A stretch of 64,000 nucleotides of DNA from Chryseobacterium nepalense (lineage in GTDB: Bacteria > Bacteroidota > Bacteroidia > Flavobacteriales > Weeksellaceae): the NCBI RefSeq assembly GCF_023195755.1, contig NZ_CP096203.1, positions 3,286,001 through 3,350,000 of the forward strand. The letters are read 5' to 3'. The first letter of the stretch is position 1. Each line of letters starts with the position of its first letter. The notes beneath the pieces were generated by a model. The model was given only the letters and a program-made list of their open reading frames with translations. It did not search any database and had not been told where the DNA came from. This document shows, one piece after another, positions 8,386-17,251 of this stretch. The translations under genes and the position numbers were made by a program.

Positions 8386-9849
8386 CTATTTAGCCTCAAA
8401 ATAAACCCTTCTGTTGGCTCTGTTTTTCCATTCAGGGCATTTTGTAGCTGGATTACATTCAGGATATTTAAGATCTTTTTCACCTCTTCCTACAGCATTT
8501 AATTTATCCGACTGTACACCGTTTTGGATTAAATAATCTTTAACGTTATTTGCTCTTCTTTCAGATAATTTTTGGTTATATGTTTCAGAAGCTCTTGTAT
8601 CCGTTGCTCCGATCACGGTATAAGTTCCGCTTGAAGAATTAATATAATTAACGGCATTGTTCAGGATAGGAGTGTTTGAAGGTAAGATTCTGTCTGAATT
8701 TAAATCAAATTCAATTCCTTCCAATTTTGTTTCTTGCTCTTCAACAAATCCTTTATCTACTGACGTTGATGTTGTAGGACATCCATTGTTTTCAACAGGT
8801 CCCGGAACCGTTACACATTTATCGTAGAGATCAATTATCCCATCAAGATCAGTGTCAAGCGCAACACCGGCACCGTCTACCCTTGCTCCTGCAGGAGTGT
8901 CAAGTTGTCTGTCCCAGTCATCACAAACGCCGTCGTTATCAAGATCTCCTTTTTTACATACTTCAATATCCTGGTTTTTACTGGCCAGAACATCTAGTTT
9001 ATAATACATTTCCTGAAGCGGATCATGCCACATCAAATGAGATTCATGTTTTCCTAATTTCAATGAAACTCCTAATGTTGCATTAAAGAAATTATCGGAT
9101 ACCTGTTCTTCTCTTTGGTTGATAGCACTGTATTTATCACCTCCACCATCAAACTCATCATCACCTGTGATTGCATACATTACTCTTCCTTCAAGATCAA
9201 TTCTTCGGTTTACTTTGAATTTGAGACCTGCACCAGCCTGTGCGAACATAGATCCTAATTTAAATGGCTTAACTTCAGCTACCATTCTGTCTCCTGTTTC
9301 ATCTTTCTGATAGGCGCGGTATGCTAAAGTTCCCAAACCTGCATATCCGTGAAAAGCCCATCTGTATGGCGAATGGTTATCCACTCTTCTGAACAGGTTG
9401 GAGAGATTGATGTCTCCAAGCAATGAAATGGCATCATATTGCGTTCTGGCACCTACCTGCTGATATGTTGAGGCATTTGAGGGTGCATCTTTTTTCGTAT
9501 TGAACCAACCTTGTCTGGTTTCTCCTCTGTCATATTGTAAGTTAATACCAAAAGCATGAGTAATTGCTTTATCGATACTTACATATGCCGAGTAACCAAA
9601 TAAGTCTTTACCGTTTCCATTTTTTATGGATGTTAAATCTGCAGATTGAACCAATGGTACACCTACCCCAAATGAAATTGCCCAATCATTGAATCTTTTT
9701 GATTTATTTGTAAATGGGGAAATATTTGCAGAACCTGAAGAGAATGTATTTGGATATTCTCTGCTTGAAGAGACTGCTGTTGAGTCTTGTGCAAAGCCTG
9801 TTGCGGGAACAGCCAGCGCTAATGCAACAATTGCTAAACTTAATTTCAT
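8386..9849 (-). CDS. OmpA-family outer membrane protein with TSP3 repeats
   Basis: A 487-residue envelope protein. Residues 1-20 are a signal peptide ending at AFAQ. Residues about 50-285 form a beta-barrel-like region (alternating strands, FHGYAGLGTLAYRAY). Residues about 296-358 hold Asp-rich thrombospondin type 3 calcium-binding repeats (DLDNDGVCDDWDRQ, DTDLDGIIDLYDKC). Residues about 370-487 are an OmpA C-terminal peptidoglycan-binding domain (FDLNSDRILPSNTP, LSERRANNVKDYL, GRGEKD). It should link the outer membrane to peptidoglycan. The next gene upstream on this strand is a paralogue that lacks the OmpA domain. Confidence 0.93.
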   Translation of the reverse strand: MKLSLAIVALALAVPATGFAQDSTAVSSSREYPNTFSSGSANISPFTNKSKRFNDWAISFGVGVPLVQSADLTSIKNGNGKDLFGYSAYVSIDKAITHAFGINLQYDRGETRQGWFNTKKDAPSNASTYQQVGARTQYDAISLLGDINLSNLFRRVDNHSPYRWAFHGYAGLGTLAYRAYQKDETGDRMVAEVKPFKLGSMFAQAGAGLKFKVNRRIDLEGRVMYAITGDDEFDGGGDKYSAINQREEQVSDNFFNATLGVSLKLGKHESHLMWHDPLQEMYYKLDVLASKNQDIEVCKKGDLDNDGVCDDWDRQLDTPAGARVDGAGVALDTDLDGIIDLYDKCVTVPGPVENNGCPTTSTSVDKGFVEEQETKLEGIEFDLNSDRILPSNTPILNNAVNYINSSSGTYTVIGATDTRASETYNQKLSERRANNVKDYLIQNGVQSDKLNAVGRGEKDLKYPECNPATKCPEWKNRANRRVYFEAK

Positions 9850-9878
9850 ATGTATTTTTTTTAGTTATTTAATAATAG

Positions 9879-10991
9879 TTATTTATTTGTTGGGCAACCT
9901 TGGTTCTCAACGGTTCCGGGAACGGTAACACATTTATCATTCAGGTCTATAACGCCGTCCATATCGATATCCAAAGCAACGCCAGCTCCATCTACCCTTG
10001 CTCCTGCAGGAGTGTCAGGCTGTCTGTCCCAATCGTCGCACACACCGTCATTATCTGCATCTCCTTTTTCGCATACGATAAGCTCCGGACTTTTATTTTC
10101 CAGAATATAGGCTCTGTAGTACGCTTCCTGCAGAGGATCATGCCATGCGAGATGAGTCATATGTTTTCCTAATTTGAAAGAGAGTCCGAGATTTACGGTC
10201 CATGCATTGTCTGATCTTCTTTTATTGATCATGTTGTATTTAGAAACTTTAGAACTCGGGTCATAGTCTGCCGGTCCTGCATTTCCTCCGCCGTCAAACT
10301 CATCGTCACCACTAATGACATACATGGTTCTTGCTTCAAGATCAATAAGCCTGGAGACATTATATTTTATTCCAAGCCCCAATTGATAGTAAATGGAATT
10401 TATATCCAGTTTCTGATTGATAAATAAAGGAATTCTTGCGGGGACGGTACTCCATCTGAATTCATTATTATCATGCAGGGAAGTATTGTAGCTCATGATA
10501 CCGATACCTGCATATCCATGCATAGCCCATCTGTAGGGAGAATGATTGTCTACTCTTCTTAAAAGATTTGAAAAATTAACATCACCCATTAAAGCAATCT
10601 GATTATATTTCGTTTTTGCTTCCCCTATTCCCGCAGCGATACCTGCGGCTCCTTCCAGTTGTGCTTTCTGCGTGGTTTCACCTTTTTGGTAAATAAGACT
10701 TATTCCGAAAGCATGAGAGATCTGTTTGTCCAGGCTTATATACGAATTATAGCCCCAGTTAATCTTTTGATCTGTAATAGATTTAAGGTCTGAGTGAACC
10801 ATAAATGCAGCACCTCCACCAATTGATACAGACCAGTCATTAAATCGTCTGGATGCATTGTTGAAGGTTTGTACATGAGCAGAACCCGAAGTAAATGTAT
10901 TAGGATACATATCATTTGATGTGACAGCAATACTATCCTGCGCATACATTGCAACAGGCATTGCAGCCAATAACAATAAACTTAATTTCAT
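9879..10991 (-). CDS. OmpA-like outer membrane barrel with TSP3 repeats, OmpA domain missing
   Basis: A 370-residue paralogue of the protein at 8386-9849. It has the same signal peptide style (MKLSLLLLAAMPVAMYAQ), barrel region (MHGYAGIGIMSYN) and TSP3 repeats (DADNDGVCDDWDRQPDTP, DIDMDGVIDLNDKC). It ends at VENQGCPTNK, exactly where the paralogue enters its OmpA domain. Only 29 bp lie between its stop and the next start, so the OmpA domain was deleted or never present; no frameshift explains it. The pair is probably cotranscribed. Without the domain it cannot bind peptidoglycan in the usual way. Confidence 0.9.
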   Translation of the reverse strand: MKLSLLLLAAMPVAMYAQDSIAVTSNDMYPNTFTSGSAHVQTFNNASRRFNDWSVSIGGGAAFMVHSDLKSITDQKINWGYNSYISLDKQISHAFGISLIYQKGETTQKAQLEGAAGIAAGIGEAKTKYNQIALMGDVNFSNLLRRVDNHSPYRWAMHGYAGIGIMSYNTSLHDNNEFRWSTVPARIPLFINQKLDINSIYYQLGLGIKYNVSRLIDLEARTMYVISGDDEFDGGGNAGPADYDPSSKVSKYNMINKRRSDNAWTVNLGLSFKLGKHMTHLAWHDPLQEAYYRAYILENKSPELIVCEKGDADNDGVCDDWDRQPDTPAGARVDGAGVALDIDMDGVIDLNDKCVTVPGTVENQGCPTNK

Positions 10992-11010
10992 ACAATATGT
11001 TTTTATGTTT

Positions 11011-11427
11011 TTAGATAAAATCTTTTAATAATATTCTTGAAAATTCTCTTTCAGAAAGATGTTTTTGATGAGGGATTTTTAACCTTTCTGATATAAACTT
11101 TATCTCATTGAACGTAACGATGTCAATATCAATAACTCTGTCGGTATGACCGCCGGTTACAGCAGAATCGTCTGTTCGCCCCATTTCCGCTTCAATACTT
11201 TTTACAAGAGTAAGGAGCTGAAATGGTGAAAGATGTGTGAATATTATTGATGCAATATTACAAAAAATATTGGAACTGGCAAATTCCACGGCTTCGGATG
11301 TTAAAAAATCACTTACTTTAAATATTTCATTTCCTGCCTGTTTTATTTTGTCCAGGGCAGTCTGCAGATTTTTTTTTTGATCCCCGAGATTACTTCCAAG
11401 TAACAAAACGACTTTATGTTGCGACAT
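11011..11427 (-). CDS. folK: 2-amino-4-hydroxy-6-hydroxymethyldihydropteridine diphosphokinase
   Basis: HPPK of folate synthesis: transfers pyrophosphate from ATP to 6-hydroxymethyl-7,8-dihydropterin. Motifs: LLLGSNLGDQKKNLQTAL at the N-terminus and DRVIDIDIVTFNEIKF, which carries the metal-binding Asp pair. The start is ATG at 11427 (MSQHKVVLLLGSN), giving 138 residues. The longer open frame upstream overlaps sppA and is not believed. The family-typical arginines after the DIDI strand are less obvious than usual (SERLKIPHQKHLSERE). It is divergent from sppA with only 19 bp between the two start codons. Confidence 0.92.
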   Translation of the reverse strand: MSQHKVVLLLGSNLGDQKKNLQTALDKIKQAGNEIFKVSDFLTSEAVEFASSNIFCNIASIIFTHLSPFQLLTLVKSIEAEMGRTDDSAVTGGHTDRVIDIDIVTFNEIKFISERLKIPHQKHLSEREFSRILLKDFI

Positions 11428-11446
11428 ATTGAAAAAATGATTGTTT

Positions 11447-13204
11447 ATGAAAAGCTTTTTTAAAAATGTACTGGCAAATATAGTGGCTATCGTCATATTA
11501 TGTGTCGTGTTTTTCTTCTTTTTCATCATAATGCTGGTCTTTAGCGCTATGGGTAGTGAAAAGTCTGTAGTTGTAAAAAAGAATTCCGTACTTACAATTA
11601 ATCTGAAAACCAATATTATTGACAGTCCTACTGAAGAACAGACGGGATTGTTTAATATCAGCGAACAGAACAAAAATGTTTTGATTTATGATGCAGTTGA
11701 GGCGATTCGTAAAGCCAAAACAGATGATAATATTAAAGGAATCAGTATTGAAGCGGATAATCTGAACGCCGGTGTCACCCAGATCGATGATCTGAGAGAT
11801 GCTATCGCAGATTTTAAGAAAAGCGGAAAGTTTGTGTATGCGTATGGAAATGCTGTTTCCCAGGCTTCTTATTATTTAGGGTCTGTTGCAGATCAGTACT
11901 ATCTGAATCCGGCAGGTATGATCGAACTTAAAGGTCTGGCTACCGAAGTAACCTTTTTTAAAGATTTTGCAGATAAATACGGTATCGGTATTGAGGTAAT
12001 CCGCCACGGAAAATTCAAATCTGCTGTTGAACCATTCCTGAGAAATGATATTTCTCCTGAGAATAAAGAGCAGCTCAGTACTCTTTTGAACGATATATGG
12101 AAAAATACATCTTCCAAGATGGCTGCTTCCAGAAAAATTGATACGGCTGCCTTCAGAATGGTAGTAGACAGCCTTTATGGAATGATTCCTGAATTGGGAC
12201 TTCGATACAAGCTTGCAGATAAGCTGATCCAGAAAACTGAATATGATCAGTTAATCAAATCAAAATTAAACGTAAAGGATGATGAAAAATTAAATAAAAT
12301 TTCCTTAGGAAAATATATTGCTTCATATTCCGATAATGAAAAGTCTGGAGATAAAGTTGCCGTTTTATATGCTTCGGGATCAATTTATGGAGGAGACGAA
12401 TATAATGATATCCATTCTGAAAAATATATTAAATACATTAAAGATCTTCAGAATAATGATAAAGTGAAAGCTGTGGTGTTTAGAATTAACTCTCCGGGAG
12501 GAAGTGCCAATGCTTCTGATGAAATTCTTTTTGAGCTTCAGCAGTTAAAAAAGAAAAAGCCGCTTATTGTTTCTTTTGGGGATTATGCAGCTTCCGGTGG
12601 TTATTACATCGCGATGGCGGCGGATAAAATTTATTCTGAGCCTAATACATTGACGGGATCAATAGGTGTTTTCGGTGTTATTCCTTATTTTAAAGATATT
12701 GCTAATAAAAACGGGATCCGTTCTGATATTGTTTCAACGAATGCCAATTCTCAGTATTATTCTTCTTTAAATGGAGTCACCCCTTACGGAGTAAATCTTA
12801 TTACAAGAAGTGTTGAGGGTACCTATAAAAGATTTGTATATTTTGTAACGCAGAACAGAAAACAAACTTTTGAACAGATTGATAATATTGGAGGAGGAAG
12901 AGTGTGGAGCGGAACAAGGGCTAAACAAATAGGACTTGTAGATGAATTGGGAACATTAAATGATGCGGTAAAATTTGCCGCACAGAAAGCGGGATTGAAA
13001 TCGTATGGTATTGCTTCATATCCTAAAAGCATGACTCCTTTTGAACAGATATTTAATGATCTGAATCAAGATGAAATTTCGGCAAGAGTGATCAAAAATA
13101 AGATTGGAAAATCAAACTATGAAATCCTTCAGCAGGTTACAGAAAAGAGAAAACTGCAGTCCGAAATAAAAATGGAAATGCCTTATCAGATTAAAATTAA
13201 CTAA
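11447..13204 (+). CDS. sppA: Signal peptide peptidase SppA, 67K type
   Basis: Membrane-anchored serine protease that degrades cleaved signal peptides. A transmembrane anchor fills residues about 5-35. Two ClpP-like domains follow. The N-terminal domain carries the catalytic Lys in EVIRHGKFKSAVEPF, and the C-terminal domain carries the nucleophilic Ser in GDYAASGGYYIAMAAD, with INSPGGSANASDE forming the oxyanion strand. The length of 585 residues fits the long two-domain type. The frame can be read from TTG at 11441, but ATG at 11447 (MKSFFKNV) is preferred. A strong terminator follows at 13221. Confidence 0.94.
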   Translation: MKSFFKNVLANIVAIVILCVVFFFFFIIMLVFSAMGSEKSVVVKKNSVLTINLKTNIIDSPTEEQTGLFNISEQNKNVLIYDAVEAIRKAKTDDNIKGISIEADNLNAGVTQIDDLRDAIADFKKSGKFVYAYGNAVSQASYYLGSVADQYYLNPAGMIELKGLATEVTFFKDFADKYGIGIEVIRHGKFKSAVEPFLRNDISPENKEQLSTLLNDIWKNTSSKMAASRKIDTAAFRMVVDSLYGMIPELGLRYKLADKLIQKTEYDQLIKSKLNVKDDEKLNKISLGKYIASYSDNEKSGDKVAVLYASGSIYGGDEYNDIHSEKYIKYIKDLQNNDKVKAVVFRINSPGGSANASDEILFELQQLKKKKPLIVSFGDYAASGGYYIAMAADKIYSEPNTLTGSIGVFGVIPYFKDIANKNGIRSDIVSTNANSQYYSSLNGVTPYGVNLITRSVEGTYKRFVYFVTQNRKQTFEQIDNIGGGRVWSGTRAKQIGLVDELGTLNDAVKFAAQKAGLKSYGIASYPKSMTPFEQIFNDLNQDEISARVIKNKIGKSNYEILQQVTEKRKLQSEIKMEMPYQIKIN

Positions 13205-13220
13205 ATTATATTATACAAAG

Positions 13221-13257
13221 AAACGGCGGATTTGAATTTCAAATCCGCCGTTTTTAG
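13221..13257. terminator. Bidirectional terminator between sppA and glsB-like gene
   Basis: Perfect 15-bp arms AAACGGCGGATTTGA / TCAAATCCGCCGTTT with a 3-base loop, and T runs on the plus side. It separates two convergent genes. Confidence 0.88.
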
Positions 13258-13268
13258 TTTTTTATTAG

Positions 13269-13535
13269 CTAAGCCCTGGTTTCCCGTGTAAGCATTGCGT
13301 AAATCCAGAGAACAATTAAAGCGCCTCCGATGGCTAAGATCCAGCTTCTGAAATTCCAGAAAGAATCTACATCTCCCCAATGAAGCACATATACGCCTAT
13401 TGCTCCTCCTATAAAAGCTCCAATAATACCCAGAATCATTGTAATAAGCATTCCGCCTCCCTGTTTCCCTGGCATTATCGCTTTAGCTAGTGCTCCGGCC
13501 AGTAGTCCGAAAATAATCCATGTTAAAAATCCCAT
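13269..13535 (-). CDS. GlsB/YeaQ/YmgE-family stress-response membrane protein
   Basis: An 88-residue protein with three hydrophobic segments and glycine-rich turns: ILFGLLAGALAKAIMPGKQG, then MILGIIGAFIGGAIGVYVL, then a C-terminal helix. The LAGALAKAIMPG / GIIGAFIGG pattern is that of the transglycosylase-associated/GlsB family of inner-membrane stress proteins. The exact function is unknown in the family. Single gene, convergent with sppA. Confidence 0.85.
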   Translation of the reverse strand: MGFLTWIIFGLLAGALAKAIMPGKQGGGMLITMILGIIGAFIGGAIGVYVLHWGDVDSFWNFRSWILAIGGALIVLWIYAMLTRETRA

Positions 13536-13604
13536 AGTTGCATTTTTTAATGTTAATATTTATAGTTTGGTTTATTGCTGTTTTGGGAAAACATGATTTT
13601 TACA

Positions 13605-14558
13605 TCATCTCTTCTTGAAAAATGAATCTACAAACTCTGTACCATTAAATAATTGCAGGTCCTGCATCTTTTCACCGACCCCTATATATTTCACCGGAAT
13701 CTGGAACTGATCCGAAATACCAATTACAACTCCTCCTTTTGCTGTTCCGTCCAATTTGGTTACTGCTAAAGCATTTACTTCTGTAGCGGCAGTGAATTGT
13801 TTGGCCTGCTCAAAAGCGTTCTGTCCCGTAGAGCCGTCGAGAACGAGTAAAACCTCGTGTGGCGCATCAGGAATAACTTTTTGCATTACTCGTTTAATTT
13901 TGGAAAGTTCATTCATCAGGTTGATTTTGTTATGAAGCCTTCCCGCTGTATCAATGATTACAACGTCCGCATTTTGGGCAACGGCACTTTGTACGGTGTC
14001 AAAGGCCACGGAAGCTGGATCTGATCCCATTTCCTGTTTTACGATAGGAACGCCCACTCTCTCGCTCCAGATCACCAGCTGATCTACTGCGGCAGCGCGG
14101 AATGTATCTGCAGCTCCCAATACCACTTTCTTACCTTCTGATGTGAATTGATGAGCCAGTTTACCTATAGTGGTTGTTTTTCCTACACCATTTACTCCCA
14201 CCACCATTATTACGTAAGGTTTTTTGGAAGTATCTATATTTCCTGTTCCTGCGTGAGGGTTTTCCAGCAGTAATCCTGAGATTTCTTCACGGAGAATTTT
14301 GTCCAGTTCATTTACGCTTACGTATTTGTCTCTTGCGACACGCTCTTCAATTCTTTCTATGATTTTGATGGTGGTAGAGGCGCCGACATCAGAGGCAATA
14401 AGTATTTCTTCAAGGTCATCCAGAACCTCATCGTCTACTTTGCTTTTACCGACTACGGCTTTCGTCATTTTTTCGAAAAAGCCCTGGCTGGATTTTTCCA
14501 ATCCTTTGTCTAAGGTTTCTTTCTCTTCTTTTTTAAAAATTTTTTTAAACCAACTCAT
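13605..14558 (-). CDS. ftsY: Signal recognition particle receptor FtsY
   Basis: SRP receptor GTPase that docks ribosome-nascent chain complexes at the membrane. Residues 1-80 are the N domain and the rest the G domain: GVNGVGKTTTIGKLA (G1), DTFRAAAVDQL, DTAGRLHNKINLM (G3), TKLDGTAKGG (G4) and GVGEKMQDLQLFN (closing loop). At 317 residues it lacks the long acidic A domain of E. coli FtsY and has only a short basic start (MSWFKKIFKKEEKE). The gene follows rpmB-rpmG-DUF4295, the usual Bacteroidota order, with a terminator-like hairpin between at 14684. Confidence 0.96.
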   Translation of the reverse strand: MSWFKKIFKKEEKETLDKGLEKSSQGFFEKMTKAVVGKSKVDDEVLDDLEEILIASDVGASTTIKIIERIEERVARDKYVSVNELDKILREEISGLLLENPHAGTGNIDTSKKPYVIMVVGVNGVGKTTTIGKLAHQFTSEGKKVVLGAADTFRAAAVDQLVIWSERVGVPIVKQEMGSDPASVAFDTVQSAVAQNADVVIIDTAGRLHNKINLMNELSKIKRVMQKVIPDAPHEVLLVLDGSTGQNAFEQAKQFTAATEVNALAVTKLDGTAKGGVVIGISDQFQIPVKYIGVGEKMQDLQLFNGTEFVDSFFKKR

Positions 14559-14591
14559 CTTTATGAATTACGGAATTTTATTAATTAAAGA

Positions 14592-14665
14592 TAGAAGCTG
14601 AGGATGGAAGTCTGAAGTTCTGCAATTTTGTACCGACTTCAGCCTCCAGCTTCTGACTTCCAGCT
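14592..14665. repeat. Inverted intergenic repeat (GAAGCTG / CAGCTTC type)
   Basis: AGAAGCTGAGGATGGAAG on the left and GACTTCAGCCTCCAGCTTCT on the right form an imperfect inverted repeat. Related CTTCCAGC-rich pieces occur at 52224-52258 and 60850-60872. Confidence 0.5.
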
Positions 14666-14683
14666 AGATTAAAGCAAAGATAA

Positions 14684-14716
14684 CAAAAAAACTACCCAAA
14701 AGCTGAGTAGTTTTTT
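14684..14716 (-). terminator. Terminator after DUF4295
   Basis: AAAACTAC / GTAGTTTT arms with an 11-base loop and A/T tracts on both sides. It ends the rpmB-rpmG-DUF4295 transcript before ftsY, perhaps only partly. Confidence 0.65.
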
Positions 14717-14737
14717 ATATTGTAAATAAAGTGTAGA

Positions 14738-14890
14738 TTATTTTTTCAAATAACCGTCTACTTCGTCTGCATTCATTACTTTTTCTTCGAAAACGTAAGC
14801 TCCTGACTTGGAAGACTTAACCATTTTCACCACTTTGGTCATTTTTTTAGACTGACCGCTTTGTAGGGTTGCTACTACTTTCTTTGCCAT
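14738..14890 (-). CDS. DUF4295 family small basic protein
   Basis: A 50-residue gene reading MAKKVVATLQSGQSKKMTKV... and ending in DGYLKK. It is Lys-rich (about a quarter) and shares the MAKK start and basic nature of small ribosomal proteins. It matches the DUF4295 family, which in Bacteroidota sits directly downstream of rpmG. It starts 20 bp after the rpmG stop, so it belongs to the rpmB-rpmG operon. A ribosome-associated role is a plausible inference but not shown. Confidence 0.88.
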   Translation of the reverse strand: MAKKVVATLQSGQSKKMTKVVKMVKSSKSGAYVFEEKVMNADEVDGYLKK

Positions 14891-14910
14891 GGTAAATTAT
14901 ATTTTAATAA

Positions 14911-15093
14911 TTACTTGATTTCTTTGTGAACAGTTACTTTCTTAAGAACCGGGTTGTATTTTTTCAACTCCAGTCTTTCAGTGGTGTTCTTTTTATTCTT
15001 TGTAGAAATGTATCTCGACATTCCTGGCATACCGCTTTCTTTATGCTCTGTACATTCAAGGATTACTTGAACTCTGTTTCCTTTTTTTGCCAT
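14911..15093 (-). CDS. rpmG: 50S ribosomal protein L33
   Basis: A 60-residue L33: [20 protein letters not shown] ... [22 protein letters not shown]. It binds 23S rRNA near the E site. Only one cysteine is present (Cys14), so the zinc-binding CxxC pairs of the C+ type are absent and this is a zinc-independent C- form. It lies 7 bp downstream of rpmB in the same operon. Confidence 0.96.
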   Translation of the reverse strand: MAKKGNRVQVILECTEHKESGMPGMSRYISTKNKKNTTERLELKKYNPVLKKVTVHKEIK

Positions 15094-15100
15094 GATTCAA

Positions 15101-15340
15101 TTACTTTTTAATCAATCCGTTTCTAGTTGCTCTTTCAAGAGCTTCCTCGATTCCAATCTTGTTAATCACTCTCAATCCATGAGCTGATACTTTCAGTGTT
15201 ACGTGCTTATCTTGCTCCGGAAGGTAAAACTTCTTCTCCAATAAGTTAATTTCAAAACGACGCTTCGTTTTGTTATTAGCGTGAGAAACGTTGTTACCAA
15301 CCATTGCACGCTTTCCTGTTATTTGGCAAATTCTTGACAT
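15101..15340 (-). CDS. rpmB: 50S ribosomal protein L28
   Basis: A 79-residue L28: [30 protein letters not shown], then [19 protein letters not shown]. It is a large-subunit protein needed for assembly. It has a single Cys at position 5 and no paired zinc cysteines. It is first in the rpmB-rpmG-DUF4295 unit. The region upstream has CAAAATAA at 15381-15388, close to a -7 box on the minus strand. Confidence 0.96.
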   Translation of the reverse strand: MSRICQITGKRAMVGNNVSHANNKTKRRFEINLLEKKFYLPEQDKHVTLKVSAHGLRVINKIGIEEALERATRNGLIKK

Positions 15341-15480
15341 ATCTCGATGTTCTTATTTGTACTATAATATTTGAGAGTGCAAAATAACGAAGAATTTTTT
15401 AGATAGACAAATCTTTTGAAAATTATTTGCAAATAAGTTGCTGATATTTGCTTCAGATAATTGCTGTTTTCTATCCTGCT

Positions 15481-17124
15481 TTACGCTGCACGACCTTTCC
15501 TGGTTTTTTCCTGAAATCGGGTTATTAAAAAATAAAATAATAAAAAGCCCAGGGCAAAAATTGAAAACCGGGAAAGCAAATCTCCCGCTCTAGTATAGAA
15601 AGACATCTCATCATACAGTTGTATTTTTGCAAATAAGGCTGTTTTGTCTCCGTAAAAAGTATCTTCAATAATCTCTCCTCTGGCGTCAATATGAGCCGAA
15701 ATTCCGCTGTTGGCAGCTCTTGCAATTTCTCTTCTGGTTTCTATCGCACGAAGTTTTGCATAAGACAGAAGTTGACGGTGTCCTTCTGAAACACCCCACC
15801 ATGAATCATTCGTCATAATCCCTAAGAAGTTGGCTCCCTTTTTTACATATTCTCCGGTAAACTCTCCGTAAATACTTTCATAGCAGATGATAGGCGCCAT
15901 TTTGCCTTTGTTGAAAGGATTGGCAAATGCCATTCTTTCTTTGTCTGTGCCAAGGGAAGCAACAGTTCCTCCCAGGTTAAGCATCGCATCACCTAAAATA
16001 GGCTTCAGATAGCTCATATAAGGGAAAATCTCAACGCCGGGAACCAGCTTTCCTTTGTGATATACTTCAACTTTTCGGTTAGGAATAACCTGAACGGCAG
16101 AATTAAAACTTTCAACCCAAAGCCCGGGATTTAGCTGATATGCTTCTTTTGGAAGATTTTCTTCGGAAGTATAAAATTTGTGTGAAGAAATTCCTGTGGC
16201 AAATACAGACCCTGGATGTTTAGATAAAAACGTTTTAAGATTGTTCAGGATAACACTTTTCTCAAAACCACGCTCGGAAATTGAACCTCTGCCCGGAAGT
16301 GCGGTTTCGGGAGCAATATAATAATCTATTTTCCCTTTTGAATTTTTTTCGGCCAGATCCAAAAGATCATTTTCTATAATAAGGCTGTCTTTGGAATATT
16401 TTTCAGCATAAGGATCAAGGTCTGGCTGAAGCATTAATACATTTACGCTGCCGGTTGGTTTTTTATTAAAATTATTATACTGTACAACCGAAATAATCAT
16501 CGGTACGATAATCAGAACCGCAACAATTGAAGTATTTTTAATAAGGTCTTTTCTTTTTCTTCCGGCTTGCCAGATTCTCACCGTATAAAAGATCAAAACA
16601 TTGATCAGTAAGATCCAGAAGCTTCCACCAGTAGCACCCAGTGTATCATACCATTGAATCACCTTGGGGTACTCTGAAAATACGTTGCCGAGATTCAGCC
16701 AGGGCCAGGTAAATTCCCATCCCAAGTGGAATTTTTCGAAACTCATCCAGATGGCTACCAGAAAGGCCAGTCCCCAATATGTCCCCTGTGCATTTTTATA
16801 CCAGTGATAACACTGAAATACCAAAGAATAAAGAAGCGAATTAACCAATACCGGGAATAAAACAGCCAATATCGAATGGCTTCCATCCGGATTTTTTGCT
16901 CCGTACAGCCAGCCGGTAGTCACCGCATTCCAGATAATAAAACATACATAAGACAGTCCGAAAACTACCCAGCTTTTTCTCTTAAAGTCTGAAAATTTAG
17001 AAACACCATGCTCCATCATCAGAAGCGGTACCAATGCGAAAAATATAAAAAAAGGAACTCCGTAAGTAGGCCACGAAATGGATAATAGCATCGCTGAAAT
17101 GAGCGTAAGTAAAACGTATTTCAT
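15481..17124 (-). CDS. lnt: Apolipoprotein N-acyltransferase
   Basis: Third step of lipoprotein maturation: adds an N-acyl chain to the lipid-modified Cys in the inner membrane. Six or more hydrophobic segments fill residues 1-220. A periplasmic nitrilase domain follows with the catalytic triad in APETALPG (Glu), VYHKGKLVPGVE (Lys) and ICYESIYGEF (Cys). A last transmembrane segment lies at about 517-536. The length of 547 residues is normal. Several lipoproteins in this window are likely substrates. A -7 box (TAAATTTG on the minus strand) lies 17 bp upstream. Confidence 0.94.
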   Translation of the reverse strand: MKYVLLTLISAMLLSISWPTYGVPFFIFFALVPLLMMEHGVSKFSDFKRKSWVVFGLSYVCFIIWNAVTTGWLYGAKNPDGSHSILAVLFPVLVNSLLYSLVFQCYHWYKNAQGTYWGLAFLVAIWMSFEKFHLGWEFTWPWLNLGNVFSEYPKVIQWYDTLGATGGSFWILLINVLIFYTVRIWQAGRKRKDLIKNTSIVAVLIIVPMIISVVQYNNFNKKPTGSVNVLMLQPDLDPYAEKYSKDSLIIENDLLDLAEKNSKGKIDYYIAPETALPGRGSISERGFEKSVILNNLKTFLSKHPGSVFATGISSHKFYTSEENLPKEAYQLNPGLWVESFNSAVQVIPNRKVEVYHKGKLVPGVEIFPYMSYLKPILGDAMLNLGGTVASLGTDKERMAFANPFNKGKMAPIICYESIYGEFTGEYVKKGANFLGIMTNDSWWGVSEGHRQLLSYAKLRAIETRREIARAANSGISAHIDARGEIIEDTFYGDKTALFAKIQLYDEMSFYTRAGDLLSRFSIFALGFLLFYFLITRFQEKTRKGRAA

Positions 17125-17141
17125 TCAATTTATTTAATACA

Positions 17142-17149
17142 CAAATTTA
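17142..17149 (-). promoter_or_regulatory. -7 promoter box of lnt
   Basis: TAAATTTG on the minus strand, 17 bp before the lnt ATG. Confidence 0.4.
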
Positions 17150-17251
17150 ATGTTTTTGAAATGAATAAATTTGCATACGATGTTAAAGAATATTATAAAA
17201 TACCAGATCGTAATCTTGACGTGACCTCAACTTTAGATTTTAATGGCAGGA

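Noticed and set aside
11428..11673. Extended folK start giving 220 residues
   Set aside because: The extension overlaps sppA coding sequence, and MSQHKVVLLLGSN is the normal folK start.
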